Assembly (NCBI GenBank): GCA_933822405.4
Contig: CAKOGP040002425.1
Coordinates: 51,373-115,372 of the forward strand
DNA length: 64,000 nucleotides
Reading direction: 5' to 3'
DNA from: Cylindrotheca closterium
Lineage: Eukaryota; Bacillariophyta; Bacillariophyceae; Bacillariales; Bacillariaceae
In this document: positions 39,709-51,020 of the stretch, piece by piece
Layout of the letters: every line of letters starts with the position of its first letter
How positions within the stretch are numbered: position 1 is the stretch's first letter
Position numbers and translations under genes: made by a program
The notes under the pieces: model-generated
Told to the model about the DNA's origin: nothing
Seen by the model: only the letters and a program-made list of their open reading frames with translations
Databases searched by the model: none

Positions 39709-40895
39709 ATGAAAGACGCCGCATCACTCCCTCCACCTCCCGGACTTTCAGGAGGCATTTGGGGAACCACGACTTATGTTGGACCACTCAGTACGTGCTA
39801 CATATCGATCGCTCCATTCCCACGTTTTCCTTGGCAAGTACTCTCTCATATTCTTTCAATTCTTTATTTGTAGCCTTTGCTTGCGCCGTAGCATCCATTC
39901 AAACTATCATTGGATGGATTATCATCTTGTTGTTTTGCCCCGTCGACAAGATGGATGTCTACAAGGTAGAAGACAAGCTTTACACTGCCGATGGCAAACT
40001 CTACAAGGCGGCTTCGACTCACAACTTTGCTGTCAGCAAGTCGGAGCATGTGGTTGGTGGAGTTCCACCCGGTTGCTCTCCCAAGAACACTGGAAGCTGG
40101 GGAACCACCCAACACGTCGGGCCTCTCACTTGGGCGGTGGCCATTTGCGCCTTGCCTACGGTCATTGGATCTATTCTTATTCTACTTTTCATGCCCTTGG
40201 ATAATGACGATGTCTACAAGGAGGGAGATGCCTTGTATCTCGCGGATGGAACCAAGTTCAAGGCAGCTTCCGACAAGAACTTTGATATCCGTCGATCGGC
40301 TCATACTACATCTGGCACACCCGAGGGTTTGAGTGGAGGAAGCTGGGGAACTACCACCTACGTTGGTCCCTTCACCTTGGCTTTAGCACTGGCAGCCCTG
40401 CCAACAGTAATTGGCGCCATTGTCATTCTCTTATTTTGTCCCTTGGACCAAGAAGAAGTTTACAATGTGGACGAGAAGCTCTACCTTCCATCTGGAAAGC
40501 TCTTCAAGGCAGCCTCCAAAAATAATTTCTTCATTCGCAAGTCCGAGCATACTGTCACCGGAGCACCCAAAGGCTTGAAGGGAGGTGAATGGGGAACCAC
40601 TACCCATGTCGGGCCATTGACGTTTGCTTTTGCATTCGTGGCCCTTTGGAGTGGAGTTGGCTGGATCATTATCTTGCTCCTCTTGCCATTGGATTCTGAA
40701 GAAGTCTACAAGGTGGACAACAAGTTGTACTTGCCAGATGGCGAGCTTTACAAAGCTGTATCGAAACACAACTTTCGCAAGAAGAACTCCAAGCATGTTC
40801 GAGCAGAGAGGACTGATGTTGAAAAAGCAGATGGGGAAGAAGAAGAAGAAGTCCCAACTACGCTGGAGGATGGTTCCAAAGCACTTGAATGTTAG
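39709..40895 (+). CDS. Four-fold repeat protein, one TM helix per 85-90-aa module
   Basis: Two exons: 39709-39790 and 39874-40895 (83-bp GT-AG intron, phase 1); 367 aa. The protein is four copies of one module. Each starts with G-x-W-G-T-T-x-x-V-G-P-L/F-T, runs into a hydrophobic helix (for example ALAALPTVIGAIVILLFCPL), then a D/E-rich turn (V-Y-K-x-x-x-K/A-L-Y-x-x-D/S-G) and a conserved K-A-A/V-S-x-x-N-F. Modules are only moderately identical, so the duplication is old and the pattern is under selection. Four helices with the same sequence orientation and equal loops would need alternating topology, or the helices may be re-entrant. No signal peptide. The C-terminal 30 residues are Glu-rich. 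I do not recognise the family. Confidence 0.72.
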
Positions 40896-42298
40896 ATCAC
40901 GCTTGGAGCTTTTCCATGAAGAAAACGAAAAAGAAATGCCAACAGTGATCCAAAATGGATCTCAAATATTTGTGTTAGGGATGACTCGAGCATCTTAAAA
41001 GTTAAGTCAATGTTGCATATCTCATACGAGTAAGGTATAGCTGGGCTGTTGAGTTATCCAGTGCAAGTCTTGGACTAGTCCTGGCTCCACTACATACATG
41101 CCTTAGAACTAGCCGAGGATAGACAAGTTGCCTGACTTGATTGCCTACACTTGGTTCGTGCACACGGAGGTAGTCGTCATTGCGGTATAATAGTCTCATT
41201 TCATCGCCTTACTTTATTGGTTTACTTTGGCCTATCTATGCTCTTGATAGCATCGCTAATGGTGGTTGAAGTGCGTATCGCGAAGAGAATCTAAAGTTAT
41301 GATGGAATCCAACTTTTTGGATCCATAGCAGCAGTCGATGGTGTGGCCCGCATTGACTTTGATGAATGGGCAAGCTACAATGCCAAGTTTCTGTTCTGAT
41401 CTTCCGTGACGGATGACAATGATGATTCATCTTATGAGCCCACTTCAGAGAAGCTCTCAAGAGATCAATCCAAGCTCAAGGCATCCAAGGAAGTGTATTG
41501 ACACTTTTTCTCTTCGAAACAGCACCCAATACTTCCGAAAGCAGTACATCACCAGTCAATCGATTTGCCAAACTGGAGCAAAGTGTCTTGCTGTTGCATT
41601 GGAGTGTGGTCCTGAAGTCTCGAATAGCCTCCTGCGTCACTATAATAGCAGGAAGGAAGAATTCAGAATGTGTCAATGAATCTGCCACTACTCAAAACAT
41701 CATAGCGATGCTGCCGTCAATGAAAACAAAAAAATCATTTTGAGCCTCAAACCTTCCTCTTGCTAAAACCAACTCGATCTTGCTTGGGCATGCACCACCA
41801 CATGGATATAAGCAGGATTGAACTGCGCTGTGACTTGCAAAGATGCGAAAACTGCATGGCGCATATAAAAAAGCTCGAACCTACTGAACATGGCGCCATG
41901 ACTGCATGGCGCCAGTTTTTCAAAATGTGAGTCGATAGAACACACTATTCTAATTGAAATACGCCTTGCAAAATATCAAACTACTTTTCTATTTATCGCT
42001 TGCAGAACCTCGGAACTGAAATTTTAAGGTTGGTGGGCACCCGTGAATATAGTCTCACGCAGAGTTTCGTGACAAACCGCCGCCAGCAACAAGCATCCAT
42101 GCTCGAGACTTCACGTTGGCATTTGGAGCTTCACGCTAGTAGATACTGCACAAACCCTACATTTGTACTATGATACCGGTACATGCACTAAGAAGGACGA
42201 GGTTCACGTTGGTCAGTGACACTATCCAACAATGTGAAATTGAATCTTCTCACAATTTCCAATCCTCGTCTGATTGAATTGATATCATTTCGTCTGTT

Positions 42299-42299
<1 letters not shown>
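40896..42299. other. Intergenic with one possible gene fragment
   Basis: Mostly featureless. A frame open from 41295 to 41501 (+), broken by one TGA at 41397, looks coding (see separate entry). A CATGGCGC word recurs at about 41850-41915. One TACCGGTA lies at 42174. Confidence 0.5.
41295..41501 (+). pseudogene. Possible coding fragment with one in-frame stop
   Basis: Reads YDGIQLFGSIAAVDGVARID then FDEWASYNAKFLF-stop, then SSVTDDNDDSSYEPTSEK and SRDQSKLKASKEVY. Composition and codon pattern resemble a real protein, unlike the surrounding DNA, but there is no start, one internal stop and no recognisable family. It might be a relic of a gene or an exon of an unrecognised one. Confidence 0.3.

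Positions 42300-42334
<35 letters not shown>
42300..42334 (+). repeat. (CAA)n tract in the 5' leader
   Basis: About 11-12 CAA units that end directly at the ATG of the NIDO/VWD gene. Such unstructured CAA leaders are known to favour ribosome scanning; that role here is inference. Confidence 0.9.
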
Positions 42335-42337
<3 letters not shown>

Positions 42338-43984
42338 AAGCTAATACTTACTTCGTTCCTTTTCACCATCGCCTGTGCTGCTCACAGCAAAGAAAGGGTG
42401 AGCTTGTCGCCAGGCGAGCGACGTCTCCAAGAAACCGGAGAAACCCCATCCCTTCCCATTAATTTTGGTGAAAGCACTGGAAACGGTTGCATCGACTACA
42501 CTCCTAGTGGCGATTGGACATCCGTTCCTAGAAACGATGACGGATCTGTCGATGTCACTGAAATTGGCATCGATTTCGACTGGTTTGGTGACATCAAGCG
42601 AAGCCTCTTCATCAACACTAATGGGAACCTATCATTTGAGACCGGTCTCTATTGGTACGATCCTCGAGGCTTTACACCAGCATCAACAAATATGATTGCG
42701 CCATTCTGGGCCGACGTAGATACACGCGACGCGGTTGATGGGCATATTTGGTACAGGAATGTCGGTGACAAATTCGTTGTTACTTGGGAAGAAGTCGCAC
42801 GATACGCCCGGAATGACGATGGAACGAGTATAGTAAATCCAACTCCACTCACTGATACTTTCCAAGTTGTTCTGAGCGACAGGAATTCTCCCGACCCAAA
42901 GATTTGCTTCTGCTACCAAAAGATGCAATGGTTTTCCGGTACTGCTAATGATCTGAAGCAAGCACAAGTTGGTATTGCTGGCACAGATGGTAGAATCTTC
43001 AACCTTGGACTTTTTGACAGAGATGACTCCACTTGGAATGGTGTCGGAACTACCGGCAATGGTATCAAGCACTTGGTTGAAATGGGGCACTGGTGCTTCA
43101 ACCCAGATGCTGTATCTAACACACCGACCGAAGAGACTCTTCACGGTACTACTGCAGAAATTGTAACTTCTGACCCTGTTGGCGATGAGACTCGATCTGA
43201 ATCAAGTCCGTCCGGACCCGGTGGTGATCCTCACTTCACTACTTGGAACAAGGAGCACTACGAATACCACGGACAGTGTGATCTTACTTTGATCAAGGAT
43301 TCCGACTTTGCCGAAGGACTTGGCTTGGACATTCAAATCCGGACCAAGGTTGTCCGCCACTGGTCGTACATCAAGAGCGCCGCAATCAAGATTGGCAATG
43401 ACATTCTTGAAATTGAAGGGTCCGCTGATGCTAATGATGCTGAGGCTCACTATTGGATTAACTTTGAAAAACAAGGAGAACTCGACACTTTCGCTGGCTT
43501 CCCCGTCACTCAGACCCTTCCATCCGTCTACAAGCGGCAATACAGTATTGACTTGAGTTCTAAGTACTACCCGGGGGCTTCCATTGACGTCCAGCTGTAC
43601 AAGGAGTTTGTCCGTATCAAGTTCAATGGAGACGAGTCCGTCTTTGGAAAGGTTGTCGGTCTCCTTGGGGACTTTCAGACTGGAAAGCTCGTGGCCCGCG
43701 ATGGATCCACCGTCATGAATGAGTTTACCGACTTTGGAGACGAGTGGCAAGTCCTGCCAAGTGAACCCAAGCTCTTCCATGAAGTTGCCCATCCTCAATT
43801 CCCAGAGCTATGCATCAAGCCCGAAGATCCCCGTGGAGAACGCAAGCGTCGTTTGGCAGAGTCGGATATCTCCATTGAGCAAGCTGAAGCCGCCTGCGCC
43901 ATTTTGAAGGATCCGCTAACCATCAAGGACTGCGTCTATGACATCTTGGCCACTCAAGACTTGGGTATGATTGGTGCCTTTTAA
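42335..43984 (+). CDS. Secreted NIDO + VWD domain protein
   Basis: A 549-aa single-exon protein. Residues 1-16 are a signal peptide (MKLILTSFLFTIACAAHS). Residues 85-250 form a NIDO (nidogen-type) domain: L-F-I-N-T-N-G-N-L-S-F, I-A-P-F-W-A-D-V-D-T-R, then TFQVVLSDR and QAQVGIAGTDG. A von Willebrand D-type domain follows at about 293-490 (GGDPHFTTWNKEHYEYHGQCDLTL … SVFGKVVGLLGDFQTGKLVARDG). The C-terminus ends with EQAEAACAILKDP … IKDCVYDILAT, a Cys module also present after the VWD of the adhesin at 18177. The combination NIDO+VWD is typical of extracellular matrix and mucin-like adhesive proteins; a role in diatom mucilage or adhesion trails is a reasonable inference. The CAA leader sits immediately before the start. 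Confidence 0.85.
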
Positions 43985-44187
43985 TGGGTATCAGTTTAAA
44001 AGAATCATGGCTGATGCGTATTCGAATAAGATTATTAGTGAGCCCACTTGCATTTGACAACTTTGCCTAATAATAAGGCCAGAATAGGAATAGAACCGTG
44101 TAACTGCCAACACCGCTGTGTCTAGAGATCTATTATAGATGTATAGATGTGTCTATATTATATACCTCAGCCAAGCTAATGCGATCT

Positions 44188-45036
44188 TTAAAGCTTGTCT
44201 TCGCCGATCAATGATTCTTCTCCCAAGGCATCCTTATCCAATACCCAAGTTAATGATGTTTGTGGCATGACCATGGCACATGGAAACGGCGGAGGTTGGG
44301 CCATGGTACCTTCATATTGAAAGTTGCCATCCTTTTCAACCTTGTTACTGATAGAGGTAAATACTTTTGAGACAATGGGCTGCTTGCTGCCGCCAGCTCC
44401 ACATACGATAATGTGGTCCGTTTTCTGCGTCAGTACCGGCAAGGTCAGAGTAATTCGTTGGGGTGGTGGTTTTGGCGAGTCGTCAACGGGAGCAACCCAA
44501 ATATCAGATGGTTGGTTGGGTTGAATCAAGGCATGATCAGGAAAGAGTGAACACGTATGTCCGTCGGGGCCAAATCCCAAGATGGCAATGTCCAATCTTC
44601 CATTGGTATATGTTTTCAACGCTGACACCAAGATATCTTGATAATCCTTGGCAATTGCGGCACTATCAGAAGATCCATCTGCTTTTGTTGACACGTAGGA
44701 TTGATTGATTTTGTAAATTTGCGATGCTGGAATGGGAACCTGGGACAAGAATTTCTCCTTCAAGGCTTTGGTATTGGAATCCTCATGATCCTCCGAAACA
44801 CAACGTTCGTCCGCCAAAAATACGTGCCATTTATCCCAGCAAGCTGTCTCATGATCACTAAATGCTTGTGGAAGAGAGGCCAAAAAGGAAGGCAAGGATC
44901 CTCCACTGAGTGCAATTGAAACCGCACCGTGATCTTTCAGAGCTGCTTCTGCCATCAATGCAATCGGAGGGCACAAGATGGAAGGAACATCGGCTTTGGA
45001 AGCAGCCACGAGCAATGATGGTGTAGGACAGGACAT
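44188..45036 (-). CDS. PGL: 6-phosphogluconolactonase
   Basis: A 282-aa enzyme of the oxidative pentose phosphate pathway: hydrolyses 6-phosphogluconolactone to 6-phosphogluconate. Start taken at 45036 (MSCPTPSLLVAASK); the frame is open 34 codons further upstream but that part is not protein-like. Family motifs in order: ALSGGSLPSFL (residues about 41-51, sugar-phosphate site), the H-V-F-L-A-D-E-R-C-V strand (about 71-81), SQIYKIN, then L-G-F-G-P-D-G-H-T-C-S-L-F-P (about 157-170) with the catalytic His, and QRITLTLPVL. Length fits the usual 230-280 aa. No clear plastid pre-sequence, so a cytosolic enzyme is likely. Convergent with the NIDO/VWD gene, 203 bp between stops. Confidence 0.93.
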   Translation of the reverse strand: MSCPTPSLLVAASKADVPSILCPPIALMAEAALKDHGAVSIALSGGSLPSFLASLPQAFSDHETACWDKWHVFLADERCVSEDHEDSNTKALKEKFLSQVPIPASQIYKINQSYVSTKADGSSDSAAIAKDYQDILVSALKTYTNGRLDIAILGFGPDGHTCSLFPDHALIQPNQPSDIWVAPVDDSPKPPPQRITLTLPVLTQKTDHIIVCGAGGSKQPIVSKVFTSISNKVEKDGNFQYEGTMAQPPPFPCAMVMPQTSLTWVLDKDALGEESLIGEDKL

Positions 45037-46050
45037 TTTGAAAACTCTGTTGTGATGTAGACTTGTGTTGCAAACAATCAATAAATAATGAGTGAAAGTG
45101 TGGTGATGAGAATAGAACAATAAGGAAATCTTTTTCATGTCATCAAACGCCTCTTCCGATGATGGGTGAGCGATGTATGCAAGACTGGAAGATATTACTG
45201 TAGCTGACAGACGACAGACCTTCGATTCATTCCCTCCAAAGCCTACCGGTATGTGTCACGAACCGCAGTCATGAGTGAATTCCAGATAATACCAATAGCT
45301 GGCTACAATATGATGTTTATTTTGCAGCTCTTGCTTTTATTTTTAATTTTATAGTTTATCGTTCCCATTCAAAGTTTGAATTGTTGCAGGTCCTATGACT
45401 TTTTGAGTGTCATCGTAAATAGTATTTCGCACATCGCCCAACCATCAACCACTCCGCCCTATCATTTTCACCCATTGTTTTCCATTTTTTATTATTAAAT
45501 ATGTTCTCTTTAAGTTTCGCGACCGCCTACTGCAATATTTTGGTGCAGTAGTATCCCTGTAGGCCAAATCCAAAGATCGAGTTGGCCTAGATGTTGCAGG
45601 AGGATCAAACGGAGGAGGTAGATGAAGATGAGGAGGAGCTCTCTTTTTAAGCTCTCATTGTAGAAGAATCAGTAGTAGTATCCTTCAGTAGTATCCTTCA
45701 GGGGGTAAATATTGGCGAATAGATTGCAAAACTCTGCGGTGGCAGGATCATTGGACACGTCGCCACGAGTAGGTTGTCTCACAGCAGAAGCAGACAGCTA
45801 CACTTTCAGCTTCTTTTCATGTCAGCAACAAATGCAATGAAGGTAGCCTCCATCTCCAACAATTGTTTGGGACTTAATATGTCCGATGGTATCAGTTTCT
45901 TTGTCATATCAGGATAAACTTTCATGGAGTAGTGAAGCTCCGAGACAGAAACTACCTTGGACAATAACGGCTCCAAGAAAAGGTCAGGCCCCGCGATCGC
46001 ACACCGCACGACCGCACGAGCCCGTAAGTTTTCCGCCGACAAGCTGATTG
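45037..46050. other. Intergenic, no gene seen
   Basis: A GA-rich stretch (GGAGGAGGTAGATGAAGATGAGGAGGAG, given in part) near 45610-45640 and a short tandem AGTAGTATCCTTC near 45673-45698. No convincing frame. TACCGGTA at 45244. Confidence 0.5.
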
Positions 46051-46488
46051 TTTTTGCGCGTTTGGTAATTTGCGATGTTCATAGCGGTTGAGATGGCGGA
46101 TATGTGATCAAATTGGTCGACTCTGTTGGAAGCACAACTTGCCTTGTTTTCCTTGGCACAACGAATCGCACACCACGTGCGCCGCACGAACACCCCGCGA
46201 GCCAAGAAAAGATAAAGATTTCCTATAAAAAATTGTTTTTGCGCGTTTGGTAATTTGCGATGTTCATAGCGGTTGAGATGGCGGATATGTGATCCAATTG
46301 GTCGACACTGTTGGAACCTTGTTTTCCTTGGCACAACGAATCGCACACCACGTGCGCAGCACGAACACCCCGCGAGCCAAGAAAAGATAAAGATTTCCTA
46401 TAAAATGTTTTTGCGCGTTTGGTAATTTGCGATGTTCATAGCGGTTGAGATAGCGGATATGTGATCAAATTGGTCGACACTACTATCG
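46051..46488. repeat. Tandem repeat of about 175-185 bp, 2.5 copies
   Basis: TTTTTGCGCGTTTGGTAATT occurs at 46051, 46236 and 46408, each followed by GATGTTCATAGCGGTTGAGA. The first two copies continue with GCACAACGAATCGCACACCACGTGCG and ACACCCCGCGAGCC; the third stops after GGTCGACACTA. Copy 2 lacks about 12 bp of copy 1. A partial trace of the GC-rich half precedes it at about 45990. The array ends about 135 bp before the GOST gene. Confidence 0.92.
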
Positions 46489-46623
46489 CAGGCATATTCG
46501 CATATTGAATATTGCATATCATCGCACATCATCGCCTACTGATATTATAATTCTCATTGACATAGTATATCCTGACTAATGCTATTGGCTCTTCCTTCCA
46601 CCGCCACAAACTAGAAGAGGGAG

Positions 46624-48425
46624 ATGACGATAATTAAGTCCCAATCATGGGCTCCTCTTTTACTTTGCTTCGTTGGTCTTGTTCTTGCGACTGCTGTTGT
46701 AACCGCACCACCACAAGCTACCATCAAGGCATTGGAAGAGCAGCAGATTTACTTGCCAGCAACTCCAACTTACGTCACCGCTGTCGTGGAATTCTTTTCC
46801 CAACCCACGCAGCTTAACATTTCACATATTGAATTCAAAACCATTTCACGGCAAGACTATTGTCAAGATGACTCTTCCAAAAACAAGTATTGCGATGTAT
46901 CGAATACTGTCATGGAGACGTCGGTGCCTCGATACCTTCATTTGGTATTGCTCTATCAGCCACCTGGTTGCATCAAGGATTCCACTGCGCAAATGTGCGA
47001 TTGGACCCATTTGGGTGTTGGAAGTAGTAACAATAATAATCCAGAATCCAAAGATGATGTTTGCTGTACGCTGAAAAAACAACAAGCAGGCCAATGTCAG
47101 AATTTGTCACGACTAATTCTGAATCCTGATAAGCTTATAGGACAAGAGCAATCCCTCTTGGTCCCATCGAAAGTGAATAAGAGGTTTGCATTGGGCGACC
47201 ATCATCGACAGCAAGGGCATCATCAAAATCAGGAACAACAGCAAGGGCTCTTTGATATACCAACAGCTGGAGAGTACGCCTTTCTCATGGCCAATTGCAA
47301 TGAAAATGGATGGGATCTGCTTTCGTTGCCTCGAATAATTGTAAAGCCGACTCCATCATACCTGGAAGGTTTGATCGACTACTATGCCAGTCTGACCTTT
47401 TACCACTTTGCATTGTGCTTGACCTATGTCTTTGCCATTGTTATGGCTATTCAAGACAAGGTTTTGCCCATTCAAAAGTGGCTTGTGGCAACGATGGCAG
47501 TGGCGGCCTTTGATATTCTTTTCAAATGCATCGATTACAAGTACTATTGGGATGCAGAACCAAATGATTCTTGGTTCAATATATATACCCTCTCGGTGAC
47601 AATGAGCGTATTGAAACGGGGATTTTCCATTTGCATAGGAGTCATGGTAGCCAAGGGCTGGGGAATGGTTTGTACAAGGTACGGAGAACATTATAGTCTA
47701 CTGTTTGTGCTATTATGTATGTTGTGCGCAATATTGACTCATGTGTGTTGTCATTCTTGAATAGTCTCGGTGGTAGTGCTTTGGCCATTGCCATATTTGG
47801 GTTCCTGTACACTGGAATTGTTTTCGTTCATGATATTTCGAATGCGATCGGGGAAGCCAACCTTGAGAATGAAAGCCGAGAGCAAGGGGCAGATTTAACG
47901 GCAACGGAGGGCACACTTGGTTTTGTCATCTTTTTTATGGATATTGTGTTTGCTATTTGGATTCTTGTTTCAATCAGGGTCACCATTGTCCATCTAAAGT
48001 CTGTTGGTCGATATGACCAGATGCCACACCACCGAATACTGGGATGCTTACTGGCGGTTTTCATGCTTGCCATTGCGCCAGCTTGGATCATTCAGTTTGT
48101 CGACAAGTTTGAAAAGAGTCCAACTCTTACAGAAGAGCAATGGAATTACATGAATGCGACAGTCCAAGGGATCTACACCATCACATTGACGGGGATTGCG
48201 AGCTTGTGGATACCAAAAAGAAAAGCTTCAAACTCACAACAAGAGGAAGCTATGGAAATGAAAGAGCTAAACAATGTAACTGATGCCTATAGCGATAACC
48301 TTGCTCCTACGGGAGAAGAGGAGGACGACGAGGACGAGGCAATAAGGCCAATAGATTTGGACAATGATGGGAACGATCCAGACTATCCAAATGGTCTTGC
48401 AGTTGAAAACGGACACTTATCTTAG
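46624..48425 (+). CDS. GOST-type seven-transmembrane protein (GPR107/TMEM87-like superfamily), copy 1
   Basis: Two exons: 46624-47678 and 47765-48425 (86-bp GT-AG intron, phase 2); 571 aa. Residues 1-27 are a signal peptide (PLLLCFVGLVLATAVVTA). Residues 30-240 are a lumenal domain with several Cys pairs and an internal His/Gln-rich loop (HHRQQGHHQNQEQQQ). From about 245 there are seven hydrophobic spans, with the family-typical I-G-V-M-V-A-K-G-W-G-M-V in the middle, where GOST proteins have A-K-G-W-G. The tail (about 500-571) is acidic and cytosolic. Superfamily members act in Golgi and endosome traffic; the exact role here is not visible. A paralogue follows 369 bp downstream on the same strand. 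Confidence 0.85.
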
Positions 48426-48793
48426 ATTACATATTATTGTCAGTTTTTAAAAATAATAATAATAATAACAATGATAATAATAGATTGTATTGTGTTTATA
48501 TCCATTTGTCTTCGTCTCACTCTTCCCATTTCCCAGTACAGTAGCAGGTAAACTGCGGATTTACACTCATCATTCGTTCGTCTAGAACTCGTATATTTGC
48601 GGAGAATAAAACATAAAAGCGCTATCGCAGTACACTTCGCATTATTAGAGTTTAGCATTGTTTTGCACCTCTACACGAACCGAAAACATTCAACGCATCA
48701 AATTCTTGATGGCCATCATGTGCACAAATAACATTCTCTCAAATCTGCCCCACCGCATCGCAGCAGAACGAACAACACAATATATAAGAAAAA
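48426..48793. other. Spacer between the two GOST genes
   Basis: Holds an (AAT)n run at about 48451-48480 and otherwise no recognised element. The second gene's leader has TATATAAGAAAAA just before its ATG. Confidence 0.6.
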
Positions 48794-50620
48794 ATGAAGG
48801 TCGTTACCGCCCTATTGGTATCCAGTTACCTGTCACAAGCAGTCATAGCAAAGGAATACAGATTATTCGGACGTGGTCTCTGTTTGAAGACCAAGAACGG
48901 GTATTGGACATCGACAGGTAAGTTGTGACAGCGCAACCAGACTACTGCCATGCCGTTGAGCTCCAACCGCTTTGTTATTCTATCCTTTCATTCTTATCTT
49001 ATTCCGTTTGCATTCTTACAGAACGATTTGAGGAATCCGATGTTTTGGATTTGACGGAATTTCAGTTTCGAACGTACGACAATGGTTCCCAATGCACAGA
49101 AGACCCCTTCTACTCGGAGTTGCCAGAAACCAATGACAAAAATGAGACCAGTCTTCCGACACAAGCACCCACAGCCGCACCTATTGTCACCCGAGATCCA
49201 AACAATGAACAATTCCTTCAAGTCTTGTTTTTCAAACGTGGTGGGGATGTGGCAGAAGAGAACATGATTGGAGAAGGCAGTATCGATGCACTATGCTGCT
49301 CCGCGAATGCAATTGAGCAAGGATTTTGCAACCAAGATGATGCTGGAAAGTTGATTTTGGATCGAAACCTGTTTGTCGGAGAAGAACGATTGATTCAAAT
49401 TCCTTCTTCTGCCAACGAAACCTTTGCGTTTGACGAAATGCTCCAAATCAAGGAGACTGGCGAATACACATTACTCTTTGCCAATTGCGATTATGGAGGT
49501 TTGAATGTGCAGCTCCTGCCGGACGCAAGCGCAGGAAAGAAGCGAGATCGTGGATTATCTTATCTTGGATTCATTCTATTCTACGCCTTTCTGGCCGTGT
49601 ACACTGCCTCTCTGTTCATTTCATATGGGCGTAACTTGATGAGAAAAACCAGAGCAACTCGGCATCCCATGCAAAAGTACCTCTTTTTCACCATGCTGGT
49701 TGCCTTTGATGACTTTGCATTCCGAGCATTCGCCTTCCGAGCACTGGGTGCCGGGCCAAATTGGGTTTGGTCCAAGCTTTTCATTTATGCAGGTAAGACG
49801 AATACGAATGAAGAACTTTCACGATTGGTTCATGGAAAGGCAATGCATCTCACATACCGCGTTCTCTATTAGCCGTTGCTTTCCCTGTTCTCAAGCGTGG
49901 AATGACCATGAGTTTGGGAATTCTGGTGGCCAAGGGTTGGGGCATTGTCGACCAACAAAAGTGAGTACTAGGTGCACCACGTGCGGAAAGTTGTCATTTG
50001 TCAATACATTGTGCATCTAACTTCTTCATCTTTACTATAGCTCTAGACTATCGCTGGCTCAGGTCATCAATCTTGGTGTGGTGTACACTGGACTAGTTGC
50101 CTTTCGTGATTTCATGAGCGTTCAATATTTCGACTTGATGGTTCCACTGGACGGTGATTCGGATTTCCCCAAGTTTTCCAATGTGGCTACCATTTGCACT
50201 GTGATTGTGCATACCATGGATATCTTGATTGGCGTTTGGATGGTGTTTACACTCAATGGCACCATTCGAAATCTACGAAGAGGAGACACCACAAACATCG
50301 AATCATCGAACCAACAACATCGTGAATTGGAGAATTATGTGCGATTGCGTCAGTTGATTCTAATATCCATGGTGATTGCAGCACCTTGGTGGATCATTCG
50401 GTTATTGCAACGAGTCGAAGGAACTATCGTCTTTTCCAGCGAGTACCATACCTTTATTGTGGCCGCCATTGTCCAACTTTTGTACGTTGTCATATTGACC
50501 AACGTATCCGTCCTGTGGAGACCACGCCCGAGTACCCAAAGTGATGCTGAAAAGCCTCGTCAGGAAAGAGTCACCGAAGACGATTCGACCCAGCAGGAAA
50601 CTTCTACGCTACTGTTTTAG
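48794..50620 (+). CDS. GOST-type seven-transmembrane protein, copy 2
   Basis: Four exons: 48794-48917, 49022-49792, 49873-49960, 50041-50620 (introns 104, 80, 80 bp, all GT-AG); 520 aa. Exon 1 supplies a signal peptide (MKVVTALLVSSYLSQAVIAK). The lumenal domain (about 20-235) shares the Cys pattern of copy 1 (DALCCSANAIEQGFC against DVCCTLKKQQAGQC) and the GEYTLLFANCDYGG / GEYAFLMANCNENG strand. Seven spans follow, with LGILVAKGWGIV across exons 3/4. The intron after VAKGWG is at the equivalent position in both genes; the other two introns occur only here. The protein pair is old and well diverged, unlike the other duplications in this window. No His/Gln loop here. Confidence 0.85.
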
Positions 50621-50988
50621 ATCTGAGGAATTCCTCCAATACAGTATGCATAGCTACTACTCGATAAAAAAGTGTACATTTTTTTGTTTTTAAAAAAATC
50701 GACTAGCTAGATTGCTGGAACCAAGGATGATGATGAAGGTCCACTCGTCATTGGTCTATGCTGTCTGGTTTGAAAGAAATCTTTAGTATCATCCACTTCG
50801 ATCCCTTAGAAATACTACCGGTATGTTTAGTTCTACCGGTATCGTATCTGTTCGGCATCCGTTGAATGGGTTATGATTCAAGTTCTGGACCTTCTCATTG
50901 GAAATCTTCTCCCTTCTCCTCCATCTGTTCGCGCCCTTTGTTCGTATGGGTCTCTCTTCTATTTTGCACGATTGCTCAACGGAGGATC

Positions 50989-51020
<32 letters not shown>

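Noticed and set aside
42683..43144. 153-aa minus-strand frame
   Set aside because: Shadow of the NIDO domain, which is well supported on the plus strand.
45984..46346. 120-aa minus-strand frame
   Set aside because: Built from the 180-bp tandem array; internal repetition follows the DNA repeat, not a protein module.
46051..46488. Array considered as CRISPR
   Set aside because: Units of about 180 bp without short palindromic repeats or unique spacers, in a eukaryotic genome.
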